Shown: positions 53,650-63,289, counted from the stretch's first letter. The stretch: DNA of 64,000 nt from Streptomyces caeruleatus (GCF_001514235.1 NZ_KQ948935.1:247377-311376); one strand, 5' to 3'. Numbers and translations are program-made. Notes: generated by a model from the sequence alone, not told the origin.

Positions 53650-55128
53650 TCAAGCCCCGGCCACGCCGCGCTCCCCCGCCAGCCCAGCCCCCCTCACCTC
53701 TAAGGCTTCACCAGCCCCAGACCCACCAGCTCCCCCACTGCCCCGAACTAGTCCAGCTTCTCCAGGTTCTCCAGCCCGCCCCACAGACCTGTCCCGCACC
53801 AACGGCAACGGCTCCGCCCCCTCCAACCCCGGATCATCAACCCGAAACGTCCGCACCCTCCCCGGCCCAGAAGACTCGGGCGTCTCGAACCGCACGGTCA
53901 CCCGCCCGACCCCACTCCCCTGCACCCATCCATGCCCGTACTCGACGTGCCGCACGTCGTGCCCGGCAACCCACCGCCGCTCCACGGGCCCCGCGACCCG
54001 CTGCTCACCAGCCGGCTCCTCCTCACCGTCCTCCGCGAAGTGCGCCGCCCCCTCCCCCGCCACCTGCGCGAACAGATCCTCCTGCGTGTAGTCGGCCAGC
54101 CCGCTGACCCCCACCCCCAACAGCCGCACCCCACCCGTCGTGTCCACAGAATCCAGCAGCCGAGCCGCAGCCTCCCGCACCACCGCCGGATCGTCCGTGG
54201 GCCCTCGCAGCGTCTCGGAACGGGTCAGCGTGGAGAAGTCGTACCTCCGCACCTTCAGGACGATGGTCCGCCCCGACAGTCCGGCCCCCCGCAACCGCCG
54301 CACACACCGGTCGGCCAGCCGCTGCACCTCCAGCCCGACCCGCACCCGGTCATGGATGTCCACGTCATACGTGTCCTCGACCGACACCGACTTGGCCTCC
54401 CTCTCGGCCACCACAGGCCGATCGTCATGGGCCAGCGCCATGGCGTACAGGGCGTGCCCATGAGCCTTGCCCAGCAGCCGTACGAGCTCGTCCTCCCCCG
54501 CCTCGGCGATCTCGTCCACCGTGTGGATCCCGGCCCGCCGCAGATGGTCCCCGGTCGCCGGCCCCACTCCCGGCAGGGTCCGCACCGACATCGGCCCGAG
54601 CAACGCCCGCTCCGACCCCGGCTCGATGACCACCAGCCCATCGGGCTTGGCCTGCTCCGAGGCGATCTTCGCGAGCATCTTGGACGCGGCCAGCCCCACC
54701 GACCCCGCGAGCCCCGTGACCGCCCGTATGTCGGCCCGCAGCCTCGCCCCCACCAACCGCGCCGACTCCTCGTCCCAGGCCGAACCCCCCGCCTCCAGAT
54801 CCACGAAAGCCTCATCCAGGCTCAAGGGCTCCACCAGCGGCGACAACTCGCGCAGCAACGCCATGACCTGCTCGCTGATGTCCCGGTAGATCCCGAAACG
54901 CGGCACGAGATACGCGGCATTCGGTGCCAGCCGACGTGCCTGGGCCATGGGCATCGCCGAGTGCACCCCGAACACCCGAGCCTCATAGGAGGCGGTGGCG
55001 ACGACTCCCCGCGGCCCGAGCCCGCCCACGACCACGGCCTTGCCGCGCAGGCTCGGCTTGGATGCCTGCTCCACCGAGGCGTAGAAGGCATCCATGTCGA
55101 GATGCAGGATCGTAGGCGCGTTCCTCAC
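53650..55128 (-). CDS. dinB: DNA polymerase IV (Y family)
   Basis: The 492-aa protein has the Y-family palm (DMDAFYASVE near residue 11; PLSLDEAFVDL near 104), helix-hairpin-helix (RTLPGVGPATGDHLRRAGI) and little-finger region. It copies past damaged DNA. The C-terminal 130 residues beyond about 360 are an extra acidic then Gly/Glu-rich tail, longer than the usual 350-400 aa. GTG 55128 follows CGGAGA. No LexA box was recognised upstream. Confidence 0.95.
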   Translation of the reverse strand: MRNAPTILHLDMDAFYASVEQASKPSLRGKAVVVGGLGPRGVVATASYEARVFGVHSAMPMAQARRLAPNAAYLVPRFGIYRDISEQVMALLRELSPLVEPLSLDEAFVDLEAGGSAWDEESARLVGARLRADIRAVTGLAGSVGLAASKMLAKIASEQAKPDGLVVIEPGSERALLGPMSVRTLPGVGPATGDHLRRAGIHTVDEIAEAGEDELVRLLGKAHGHALYAMALAHDDRPVVAEREAKSVSVEDTYDVDIHDRVRVGLEVQRLADRCVRRLRGAGLSGRTIVLKVRRYDFSTLTRSETLRGPTDDPAVVREAAARLLDSVDTTGGVRLLGVGVSGLADYTQEDLFAQVAGEGAAHFAEDGEEEPAGEQRVAGPVERRWVAGHDVRHVEYGHGWVQGSGVGRVTVRFETPESSGPGRVRTFRVDDPGLEGAEPLPLVRDRSVGRAGEPGEAGLVRGSGGAGGSGAGEALEVRGAGLAGERGVAGA

Positions 55129-55245
55129 ATCTCCGATGCTGCCTCACGCCACTGACAATGCCCTGCCACGACCGCATGATTTACGGCCCTCCGCACAACC
55201 CACGGCGCTCGAACCGGCCAGGGGATAGGGCTGCCGCCAACGAGC

Positions 55246-55905
55246 TCAGACGGCCCGGTTGCGCCGCCGAGCCAACTCGTCCGCCGGGTTGTGCCCGACC
55301 AGCGTCTCCCCGGTGTCGATCCGCTCCCCGTGCAGCTGCGACAAGGCGCCCTCGACGTCCCGCCACACCACGCCCACGGCGATCCCGAAGATCCCCTGCC
55401 CACCCTGAAGCAGCGCGTGCACCTCGTCCGGCGACGTGCACTCGTACACCGTCGCGCCGTCGCTCATCAGCGTCATGCGCTCCAGATCGCGAAAGCCCCG
55501 CTCCCGCAGATGCTGCACGGCGGTGCGGATGTTCTGCAACGACACACCGGTGTCGAGGAACCGCTTGACGATCTTCAGAACGACGACGTCGCGGAAGCTG
55601 TAGAGCCTCTGCGTCCCCGACCCGTACGCGGGCCGCACGCTGGGCTCGACGAGTCCGGTGCGCGCCCAGTAGTCCAGTTGCCGATAGGTGATGCCGGCGG
55701 CCGCACACGCCGTCGGACCCCGGTAGCCGATCTGCTCGGTCTCCATGGACGCCGCCCCTCCGCCGCTGCTCGGCACGGCCGTCGGTCGCTGCGGAGCGTG
55801 ATCGGCCGCGCTGCCCTGAAGCGGGCTGCCGTGAAGCGGGTACGGGCCGCTCGCCCCGAGACGTCCGGGGGCACCCCCAGCCGTACCGTCGCCGCTGCTT
55901 CTCAC
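55246..55905 (-). CDS. MerR-family regulator (Rv1830-like)
   Basis: The 219-aa protein has a 50-residue Gly/Pro-rich start, a MerR-type winged helix (GITYRQLDYWARTGLVEPSVR) and a C-terminal domain (GVSLQNIRTAVQHLRERG; TVYECTSPDEVHALLQGGQGIFGIAVG). It lacks metal-binding Cys. GTG 55905 sits behind GGAGG at good spacing; the frame extends to 55983 without support. From memory its position, two genes from an FtsR-type MerR gene with the bifunctional nuclease gene between them, mirrors Rv1830-Rv1828 in Mycobacterium. Confidence 0.9.
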   Translation of the reverse strand: MRSSGDGTAGGAPGRLGASGPYPLHGSPLQGSAADHAPQRPTAVPSSGGGAASMETEQIGYRGPTACAAAGITYRQLDYWARTGLVEPSVRPAYGSGTQRLYSFRDVVVLKIVKRFLDTGVSLQNIRTAVQHLRERGFRDLERMTLMSDGATVYECTSPDEVHALLQGGQGIFGIAVGVVWRDVEGALSQLHGERIDTGETLVGHNPADELARRRNRAV

Positions 55906-56188
55906 GCCGACCTCCGTCCTTGACCTGCCTTCTCGACGGTAGGCAGTCACCAGGGGTGCGTCAACGATCGCCACACTCGGCACGCCGAGTGATAATCACC
56001 CTAGGAGTGGTTTCCCGTACCCCACCGCGGGGAAAGGCTAGCCGAATGCACTCGGAGCGGGCCGCAGGACGCTCTCCCTCGCCGCTGGCAAATGCCGGCA
56101 TTTGAGTTGTAACCGACTGTGGGCCGCGCCACCACGGACCGCAAGTCCGCCGGGTCGCCGCCCACGTCTCCTCACGGGCTTCGAGTCC

Positions 56189-56662
56189 TCACTGGCTGCT
56201 GGTGCCGAAGTCCTCGGGCGAGATCTGGTCGAGAAACTCGCGGAACTTCTCCACCTCGTCCTCCTGCTCGTCCGGGATCGCGATGCCCGCGTCGTCGAGG
56301 ACCCCGTCGCTGCCGTAGATCGGCGTTCCGGTGCGCAGGGCCAGCGCTATGGCATCGGACGGGCGGGCACTCACCTCGACGCCGCTGGCGAACACCAGCT
56401 CGGCGTAGAAGACACCCTCACGTAGGTCCGTGATGCGCACTTCGGTGAGCTCCTGGCCGACGGCCTCCAGCACGTCCTTGAACAGGTCGTGGGTCAGCGG
56501 TCGCGCGGGGGCCATGCCCTGCTGGGCGAAGGCGATGGCCGTCGCCTCCCCCGGCCCGATCCAGATGGGGAGGTAGCGGTCGCCTCCCACTTCACGCAGG
56601 AGCACGATCGGTTGGTTGGAGGGCATTTCGACCCGGACACCTACGACATCGAGCTCGTTCAC
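56189..56662 (-). CDS. Bifunctional nuclease-family protein (DUF151)
   Basis: The 157-aa protein matches the DUF151 family: MNELDVVGVRVEMPSNQPIV, YLPIWIGPGEATAIAFAQQG, FYAELVF and ARPSDAIALALRTGTPIY. The family is named after a plant member with RNase and DNase activity; bacterial roles are unclear. The gene lies between two MerR regulators, a widely conserved actinobacterial order. It starts with GTG. Confidence 0.93.
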   Translation of the reverse strand: MNELDVVGVRVEMPSNQPIVLLREVGGDRYLPIWIGPGEATAIAFAQQGMAPARPLTHDLFKDVLEAVGQELTEVRITDLREGVFYAELVFASGVEVSARPSDAIALALRTGTPIYGSDGVLDDAGIAIPDEQEDEVEKFREFLDQISPEDFGTSSQ

Positions 56663-56747
56663 ACAGCAACCCTAGGCCGTGCTCGGGACGTTTGGGTAGT
56701 CGGGCAGAGAACGGGTGGCCGATCCGGCCTTCCTGTGCATGCCCCGC

Positions 56748-57485
56748 TCAGGGCAGCCGCACCCCGAGAGCGGTCTGCACGAGCGCTGCGTGCAGCTTCA
56801 CGGTGAGGCCCGCCAGCTCCTTGGCGCGCGCCTCGGCGTGAGCCCTGGTCTGCGGGTTGCGGTGCCGTCTCAGCGGCGCCACGACCTGGTCCACGAGCCC
56901 GGCCTCACGGTCGGCGGCGCCCTTCATCACCCGCAGATGCCTCGGCTCGATCCCGAACCGCCCGAGCTCGGCGACAAGCCCGGCCACGGTGACCGCCTCA
57001 GCGTCGTACGCCCCGTCCGGCAGCGGAGTGATCAGGCCGTACGACTCCCACTCCGCGAGCTCCTGCTCGCCGATCTCGGCGGCGGCGAGCAGCGCGGCCC
57101 GCCCGATCCGGGCCGCCGTGGGGGCCTGGACGGCCTCCAGGACCGTTTCTCCATCACGCTGGCGGCACACGGCCGGCAGCGCGGCGGCCTCACCACGCTC
57201 CATGGCGTCCAGGTGCTCGCGGATCACCTTGAGCGGCAGATAGTGGTCCCGCTGCATCCGCAGCACATGGCCGAGCCGCTCGACGTCCTGCGCGCTGAAC
57301 TTGCGATACCCCGAGGGGGTCCGCCGCGGCTCGACGAGACCCTCCGCCTCCAGAAAACGAATCTTGGAGATGGTGATGTCAGGGAACTCCTCGCGCAGCA
57401 CGTTCAGCACCGCGCCGATGCTCAGCAGCCGACCGTCCGTGGCGGCGATACCGTGCCCGGCACCGCCGCTCGGTGTTTTCAGCAT
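56748..57485 (-). CDS. FtsR-type MerR-family regulator
   Basis: The 245-aa protein has a MerR helix-turn-helix (LSIGAVLNVLREEFPDITIS; KIRFLEAEGLVEPRRTPSGY) and a long helical C-terminal domain. It resembles corynebacterial FtsR and mycobacterial Rv1828, both encoded after an FHA protein gene. FtsR activates ftsZ in Corynebacterium; a similar cell-division role here is inferred. It starts 41 nt after the FHA gene stop, on the same strand. Confidence 0.9.
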   Translation of the reverse strand: MLKTPSGGAGHGIAATDGRLLSIGAVLNVLREEFPDITISKIRFLEAEGLVEPRRTPSGYRKFSAQDVERLGHVLRMQRDHYLPLKVIREHLDAMERGEAAALPAVCRQRDGETVLEAVQAPTAARIGRAALLAAAEIGEQELAEWESYGLITPLPDGAYDAEAVTVAGLVAELGRFGIEPRHLRVMKGAADREAGLVDQVVAPLRRHRNPQTRAHAEARAKELAGLTVKLHAALVQTALGVRLP

Positions 57486-57526
57486 GGACCTTCCCTGGTT
57501 CTCCCCGGACGGGCTCCGGGGGAGGG

Positions 57527-58303
57527 TCAGTAGCCCCGCTGGCTCGCGTAGAAGACCAGCCGGTACTTGCCGATCTGCACCTCGTCGCCGTTGTTCAGAG
57601 CGACCTGGTCGATCCGCTCACGGTTGACGTACGTGCCGTTCAGACTGCCGACGTCGGCCACCGTGAACGAGCCGTCCTGCGCCCGGCGGAACTCCACGTG
57701 CCGGCGCGAGACCGTGACGTCGTCCAGGAAGATGTCACTCTGCGGGTGACGCCCGGCCGTGGTCAGATCGCCGTCCAGCAGGAACCGGCTGCCCGAGTTC
57801 GGCCCACGGCGCACCACCAGGAGCGCGGAGCCCAGCGGCAGCGCGTCCACGGCGGCCTGGGCCTCGGGCGACAGCGCCGGGATCGCGGTCTGACCGGTGG
57901 TCTCGGCGTCGTAGGCCTCCAGACCGGAGATGGAGATCGTGGAGGTCGTCTCGGACGGACGCTCGGGCGCCGCACCGGCCCGCAGCGGCGCGCCACAGTT
58001 GGAACAGAAGCGGCTGTTCTCCGCGTTGCGGTTACCGCACCTCGTACACACCAGGGCCGACATCGGGGAAAACCCTCCACCCGTACTCGAGGTTGACGGT
58101 TGCCCGAAACCTATGCCGCCGGACTGGCCAGGGTCAACCGACGGCGCGCCCTGACCTCCGAAAATGTCACCGCCCGGCCCAGACACCTGGTCCCGGAACA
58201 GGGGGCGCTGACCCTCGTCATCCCCCTGTGTGCGGTGACGAGCGGTCGCGTTGTCGCTACCCTCTCGCGCGCTCTTGCCGAACAACTTCGCAAACAACTT
58301 CAC
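57527..58303 (-). CDS. FHA-domain protein with zinc ribbon (GarA-like position)
   Basis: The 258-aa protein has a charged N-terminal region of about 120 residues, a four-Cys zinc ribbon (CTRCGNRNAENSRFCSNCG) and a C-terminal FHA domain (GRHPQSDIFLDDVTVSRRHV; SLNGTYVNRERI) that binds phosphothreonine. GTG 58303 follows AAGGGG; a shorter form from ATG 58063 is possible. Gene order matches garA (Rv1827), but GarA lacks this ribbon, so the partner proteins may differ. Confidence 0.92.
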   Translation of the reverse strand: MKLFAKLFGKSAREGSDNATARHRTQGDDEGQRPLFRDQVSGPGGDIFGGQGAPSVDPGQSGGIGFGQPSTSSTGGGFSPMSALVCTRCGNRNAENSRFCSNCGAPLRAGAAPERPSETTSTISISGLEAYDAETTGQTAIPALSPEAQAAVDALPLGSALLVVRRGPNSGSRFLLDGDLTTAGRHPQSDIFLDDVTVSRRHVEFRRAQDGSFTVADVGSLNGTYVNRERIDQVALNNGDEVQIGKYRLVFYASQRGY

Positions 58304-58493
58304 GGGCGATTCCCCTTGACCGAAACAGACCCGCCCGTGGGGCAGGACGAACCCTGACTGCACTCTCTGACCGACCCGGACATCCTCACAACGTCCGTCT
58401 CCACCAGACAGTTTCCACCACGCACCACCCATTCGGTGCGCCGACCCCCCGCAACCTCATGCCCTCGCCGGACGTCCCCCATGCACCCCCGGT

Positions 58494-59336
58494 TCACTGC
58501 GAGGACGACCGAGCGTAGTCAGGCCGCTTCGCCACTCGCAAGGCGTCCACGACGATCTTGTCCGACCGCTCGATGGTCACGGTGGCCTGCTCCTTCTCGA
58601 AGGTCTGCACCACGCCTCCAGGGATGTTGAGCGCCGGTTCGAGGTCCTGCGGCTTGCCGATGACCTTGAAACGAACGGGAGCGTTGATCTTGTTCCCGTC
58701 GACGCTCACGCTGTTGCCCGAATCGGTCAGATAGGTGTCGGCGACGACGCGCACGCCGTTCACCTGGATCGCTTCCGCGCCGGCGGCGCGCAGCTCCTGG
58801 ATCGCGTCGAGCAGCATGTCCGCTTCGACCGTCCCCTTCGTGTCCTCGATGGTCATCGTGATACCGGGTCCCTGCGCGGCCACAGTGCCCGCCAGAATGC
58901 CGAGTTGCTTCTCCTTCTCGACCGTCTGCCTGCGGGCCTCCTCGGCCTGGTTCGAACTGTTCTCCAGCTCGTCCCGCTGCTTCTCCAGACCTTGCTTCTC
59001 GTCCTCAAGACGCTGAGTTCGGTCATCCAGTTCATCGAGGATGCGAACGAGATCTTCCTGACGTGCGCCGCGCAGCGCACTGTCACCGTCGCTGTTCGAG
59101 GCGACCTGGACGGCCAGACCGAAGCCGAGGCCGAACAGCAGCAGGGCGACGATGAGTTGGGCCCTGGTGACCCGGGGCGGCCACAACCCCTTCGCCAACC
59201 GCTGCCGACCGGTCAGCTGAGGCGACTGCTCCTCGGCGGCGCTGTCCACGGCCTCCGTCGACTCCGCGGCCGCCGGGACCTCCTCGGGCAGCTCCTTGCG
59301 CAGCCTGTTCTCCGCGCTCTCCTCGTGGTTGCTCAT
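58494..59336 (-). CDS. DUF881-family membrane protein
   Basis: The 280-aa protein has a cytosolic N-terminus, one membrane helix near residues 65-85 (LIVALLLFGLGFGLAVQVA), a long coiled coil (DELDDRTQRLEDEKQGLEKQ) and a C-terminal DUF881 domain (GPGITMTIEDTKG; GAEAIQVNGVRVVADTYL). It should be anchored with the domain outside. ATG 59336 is chosen; GTG 59345 overlaps the Sbp stop. Paralog of the gene at 59671, with Sbp between them. Confidence 0.9.
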   Translation of the reverse strand: MSNHEESAENRLRKELPEEVPAAAESTEAVDSAAEEQSPQLTGRQRLAKGLWPPRVTRAQLIVALLLFGLGFGLAVQVASNSDGDSALRGARQEDLVRILDELDDRTQRLEDEKQGLEKQRDELENSSNQAEEARRQTVEKEKQLGILAGTVAAQGPGITMTIEDTKGTVEADMLLDAIQELRAAGAEAIQVNGVRVVADTYLTDSGNSVSVDGNKINAPVRFKVIGKPQDLEPALNIPGGVVQTFEKEQATVTIERSDKIVVDALRVAKRPDYARSSSQ

Positions 59337-59341
59337 CGGCC

Positions 59342-59674
59342 TCACGCCCGGAACACGTGCCGGCGAATCGCCGCGGCGTTCGAGAAGATACGGATGCCGA
59401 GCACGACGACGACACCGGTGGACAACTGGGCTCCCACACCCAACTTGTCGCCCAGGAAAACGATCAGCGCGGCCACCACCACGTTGGACAGGAACGACAC
59501 GACGAAGACCTTGTCGTCGAAGATGCCGTCAAGCATGGCCCGCAGGCCGCCGAACACGGCGTCCAGTGCCGCGACGACGGCAATCGGCAGATAAGGCTCG
59601 ACGACCGCCGGAACCTCAGGCCGGACCAACAGGCCGGCCACTACTCCCACGACGAGGCCCAGTACGGCGATCAC
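59342..59674 (-). CDS. Small basic protein (Sbp/DUF1290)
   Basis: The 110-aa protein has three or four membrane helices (MIAVLGLVVGVVAGLLV; LPIAVVAALDAVFGGLRAML; NVVVAALIVFLGDKLGV) and a basic end. In firmicutes and actinobacteria it lies beside DUF881 or division genes. The GTG overlaps the preceding DUF881 stop by 4 nt, so translation is coupled. Function is unknown. Confidence 0.92.
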   Translation of the reverse strand: MIAVLGLVVGVVAGLLVRPEVPAVVEPYLPIAVVAALDAVFGGLRAMLDGIFDDKVFVVSFLSNVVVAALIVFLGDKLGVGAQLSTGVVVVLGIRIFSNAAAIRRHVFRA

Positions 59675-60582
59675 GATGTGCCCTTCTCGGTTTTCTCGGT
59701 GTTCGGCTGTGCGGTACGCACGATCACACTCGGTGCGGCGGGCAACCGGAGGTCGTCCTCCACGAAGATGCCGGTGCGGATGCCGTACTCCTCACGCAGT
59801 GCATCCAGGTACAACCCGTTGACGCTCGCCTGGAACCTGTCGCGGAGCCGCTCCCCGTCCCCCACCGCAAGCACGGTGTACGGCGGGACCAGCGGCTTGT
59901 TGTCGACCAGTATCGCGTCGCCCGCCGCCCTGATCGCGGAGAGCGCGGTCAAGCGCTGCCCGTTGATGGCGATGGCCTCGGCACCGGACTCCCACAGCCC
60001 GTTGACCACGCGCTGCATGTCCCGGTCCTTCACACGGCCGGTGTCGGAGAACCCCGACGTCCCGCGCGGGTCCCCGTCGCCGCCTGCACCGGCCTCCTTG
60101 GCGTCGTTCACGACCAGCTTCACCCCGGGCCCGTGCACCTCGACAGAGCCCGCCAGGATGCCCACGAGATCCGCCTGCTCGCTGTCGCCGGTCGACTTGA
60201 GCGCCTCCCGCTGCCGCGCGCTCACGTCGTCGCGCAGTTTGTCGACGCTCTCCTCCAGCCGGTCCGCCGCCGCGGTCTCACGGTCGATACGGTCGACCAG
60301 CTCCTCGCGCTCCTTGGCCACGACGGGCGCCGCGACCCGCGCCTGCGCGGCACCAACGGTCACCACGAGCGCCGCGAGCACCAGCCCGGCCGCGAGCCCC
60401 AGCTTCGCCCTGAGCGTCTTCGGCAGGCCACCCTCGCCGGCGGCCTTCTTGCGGGCGGCTGCCTCGGCATAGCCGTCGTCGAGGCTGTGATCCATGACGT
60501 TGGTGAGTAGCGACATGGACGCGTCCGGACGCGTGGGGCGCGTAGGTGTGCTCCGAACGGGGGGCTGCGGCATGCCGCACAT
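59671..60582 (-). CDS. DUF881-family membrane protein
   Basis: The protein of about 303 aa has a single membrane helix near residues 65-85 (LGLAAGLVLAALVVTVGAAQ), a coiled coil (RETAAADRLEESVDKLRDDV) and a C-terminal DUF881 domain (VEVHGPGVKLVVNDAKE; WESGAEAIAINGQRLTAL). It is the first of DUF881-Sbp-DUF881 on this strand. ATG codons at 60582 and 60573 are both possible; neither has a clear ribosome site. Confidence 0.9.
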   Translation of the reverse strand: MCGMPQPPVRSTPTRPTRPDASMSLLTNVMDHSLDDGYAEAAARKKAAGEGGLPKTLRAKLGLAAGLVLAALVVTVGAAQARVAAPVVAKEREELVDRIDRETAAADRLEESVDKLRDDVSARQREALKSTGDSEQADLVGILAGSVEVHGPGVKLVVNDAKEAGAGGDGDPRGTSGFSDTGRVKDRDMQRVVNGLWESGAEAIAINGQRLTALSAIRAAGDAILVDNKPLVPPYTVLAVGDGERLRDRFQASVNGLYLDALREEYGIRTGIFVEDDLRLPAAPSVIVRTAQPNTEKTEKGTS

Positions 60583-60678
60583 CGTCGCACGTCGCCACCG
60601 ATACCTCCGAATGGCCCCACCGGCGTGCCGGACGGGCCCGTTGTGGAGGCCCGTCCGGCACGCGCGCGTGGTCGTGCT

Positions 60679-63174
60679 TCAGCGGCCGGCGCTGTCCACG
60701 ACCGCCGCCCATTCATCCAGCAGAGCCTGCGCGGACGCGTCGTCCGGCCCCTCCGCCCACAGATGCGTGACCGCTTCTGCCGGGTCGGGCAGAACCATCA
60801 CCCAGCGCCCGTCGGTCTCCACGACCCGCACACCATCGGTCGTGTCGACAAAGCGATCTCCTGCTGCCTCCACGACCCGCCGCATCACAAGCCCCTTGAC
60901 GGCCCACGGAGTCGCGAGATCCCGCTTGATGACATGCGCCCGCGGAATCCGCGCGTCGATCTGGCTGAGCGTGAGCTGCGTACGCGCCACCAGGCCGATC
61001 AGCCGTACAAAGGCCGCCGTACCGTCGAAGACGCTGCTGAACTCCGGGACGATGAACCCGCCCTTGCCGTCACCACCGAAGATCGTCGTGTCGTCGCGCC
61101 CCACGCGCGTCAGGTCGTCCGGCGAGGTCGTCGTCCACTCCACCTGAGTCCCGTGATACGCCGCCACCTGCTCGGCGATCCTCGTCGTGGTCACCGGCAG
61201 CGCCACCCGCCCGCTGCGCCGCTCCGCGGCCACGAGGTCCAGCATGACGAGCAGCGCACGGTCGTCCTCGACGATCCGCCCCTTCTCGTCGACCAGCGAC
61301 AGCCGCTCTCCGACCGGATCGAACCGCACGCCGAACGCCGCCCGCGCGGACGCCACGATCTCTCCCAGCCGCACCAGCCCAGACCGCCGCGCATCCGCCG
61401 ACTCCGTGGGCCTGGACTCGTCGAGCCCGGGATTGATCGTCAGCGAGTCCACACCGAGCTTGCCGAGCAGACTGGGCAGCACAAGCCCCGCGCTGCCGTT
61501 AGAGGCATCGACGACGACCTTCAGCCCCGACTCCGAAATCCCCGTCGTATCGACGTTCCGCAGCAACGACCCGGTGTAGGAGTCGAAGACACTGGCCGGA
61601 AAATGCAGGTCCCCGATCTCCCCCGGGAACGCCCGCCGGTACTCCTGCCGCGCGAACACCCGGTCCAGCTTCCGCTGACTGGCCTGCGACAGGTCGGCTC
61701 CCCGCCCGTCGAAGAACATGATGTCCACGGAATCCGGCACCCCGGGCGTCGTCCGGATCATGATCCCACCGGCACTACCTCGCGCGGTCTGCTGCCGCGC
61801 CACAGGCAGCGGTACGTTCTCCAGGTCGCGTACGTCGATGGCGCTGGCCTGCAACGCGGAGATGACCGCCCGCTTCAGCGCCCGCGCGCCACGGGAGTGG
61901 TCGCGGGCCGTCGTGACGGTGGACCCCTTCTTCAGGGTCGTCGCATACGCGCCGGCGAGGCGCACAGCCAGCTCGGGCGTGATCTCCACGTTCAGGATCC
62001 CGGAGACACCACGGGCACCGAAGAGATGCGCCTGCCCCCTGGACTCCCAGATCACCGAGGTGTTGACGAAGGCGCCGGCCTCAATCGTCTTGAACGGATA
62101 GACGCGTACATTGCCCTGGACGATCGATTCTTCACCGATCAGGCACTCGTCCCCGATGACCGCGCCGTCCTCGATCCGAGCGGCGCGCATGATGTCGGTG
62201 TTCTTCCCGACGACGCAACCGCGCAGATTGCTGTGCTGCCCGATGTACACGTTGTCGTGGACCACGGCCTTGTGCAGAAAGGCCCCGCTCTTCACGACCA
62301 CGTTCGAGCCGACGACGGTGTGCTCCCGGATTTCCGCCCCGGCCTCGACCTTGGCGTAATCCCCGATGTAGAGAGGCCCGCGCAGAACGGCATCCGGATG
62401 CACCTCGGCGCCTTCCGCCACCCACACACCCGGCGAGATCTCGAAGCCGTCGATCTCGACGTCGACCTTGCCCTCCAGGACGTCGGCCTGCGCCTTCACG
62501 TAGCTCTCGTGAGTACCAACGTCCTCCCAATAGCCCTCGGCAACGTACCCGTAGATCGGCTTGCCTTCCTTCATCAGCTGCGGGAAGACATCGCCGGACC
62601 AGTCCACGGGAACGTCGGCCTCGACGTAGTCGAAGACCTCGGGCTCCATCACATAGATACCGGTGTTCACGGTGTCCGAGAAGACCTGCCCCCAGGTCGG
62701 CTTCTCGAGGAAGCGCTCGACCTGACCTTCCTCATCCACGATCGTGATACCGAATTCCAGCGGATTGGGCACACGCGTCAGACAGACCGTGACCAGCGCG
62801 CCCTTTTCCTTGTGGAAGTTGATCAGCTCGGTGAGGTCGAAGTCGGTCAGGGCATCACCGGAGATGACAAGGAAAGCATCGTCCTTCAACGCCTCTTCGG
62901 CGTTCTTGACGCTTCCGGCGGTACCGAGTGGCTTCTCCTCGTTGGCATAGGTGAGCTCCATTCCGAGCTCTTCCCCGTCACCGAAGTAGTTCTTGACCAG
63001 AGAGGCCAGGAACTGAACTGTCACGACGGTCTCATTCAGACCATGCCTTTTGAGCAGCCTCAGAACGTGCTCCATGATCGGCCGGTTGGCCACCGGCAGG
63101 AGCGGCTTGGGCATGCTTGAGGTCATGGGACGAAGGCGCGTGCCTTCGCCCCCGGCCATCACGACGGCCTTCAT
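60679..63174 (-). CDS. Sugar-phosphate nucleotidyltransferase fused to degenerate phosphomannomutase
   Basis: The 831-aa protein starts with a nucleotidyltransferase domain (MAGGEGTRLRPMT; GTAGSVKNAEEAL; VISGDAL; GYWEDVGTHESY) that makes NDP-sugars, probably GDP-mannose. Left-handed beta-helix repeats follow (about 255-370), then a phosphohexomutase-like half (about 385-831). That half lacks key motifs: the phosphoserine loop TASHNP reads RTTPGVP, the metal loop DGDxDR is replaced (FDPVGERL), and the GExSGH loop is absent. The mutase half is probably non-catalytic. The gene leads the pgsA-side cluster. Confidence 0.9.
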   Translation of the reverse strand: MKAVVMAGGEGTRLRPMTSSMPKPLLPVANRPIMEHVLRLLKRHGLNETVVTVQFLASLVKNYFGDGEELGMELTYANEEKPLGTAGSVKNAEEALKDDAFLVISGDALTDFDLTELINFHKEKGALVTVCLTRVPNPLEFGITIVDEEGQVERFLEKPTWGQVFSDTVNTGIYVMEPEVFDYVEADVPVDWSGDVFPQLMKEGKPIYGYVAEGYWEDVGTHESYVKAQADVLEGKVDVEIDGFEISPGVWVAEGAEVHPDAVLRGPLYIGDYAKVEAGAEIREHTVVGSNVVVKSGAFLHKAVVHDNVYIGQHSNLRGCVVGKNTDIMRAARIEDGAVIGDECLIGEESIVQGNVRVYPFKTIEAGAFVNTSVIWESRGQAHLFGARGVSGILNVEITPELAVRLAGAYATTLKKGSTVTTARDHSRGARALKRAVISALQASAIDVRDLENVPLPVARQQTARGSAGGIMIRTTPGVPDSVDIMFFDGRGADLSQASQRKLDRVFARQEYRRAFPGEIGDLHFPASVFDSYTGSLLRNVDTTGISESGLKVVVDASNGSAGLVLPSLLGKLGVDSLTINPGLDESRPTESADARRSGLVRLGEIVASARAAFGVRFDPVGERLSLVDEKGRIVEDDRALLVMLDLVAAERRSGRVALPVTTTRIAEQVAAYHGTQVEWTTTSPDDLTRVGRDDTTIFGGDGKGGFIVPEFSSVFDGTAAFVRLIGLVARTQLTLSQIDARIPRAHVIKRDLATPWAVKGLVMRRVVEAAGDRFVDTTDGVRVVETDGRWVMVLPDPAEAVTHLWAEGPDDASAQALLDEWAAVVDSAGR

Positions 63175-63289
63175 GTCGGAAGCGTCCTCCTCGAAGAGAC
63201 GACGGTCTAGCCGACTTCACCCGTCCAGATTGTCCCGCACTTTTCCACTGCGGGCCATCGAGCCGCTAAGGCAGCTTCAATCCGCGAGT

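Noticed and set aside
60625..63120. 831-codon open frame antisense to the nucleotidyltransferase fusion
   Set aside because: Low-complexity His/Arg/Asp composition and no motif; the sense gene is certain.
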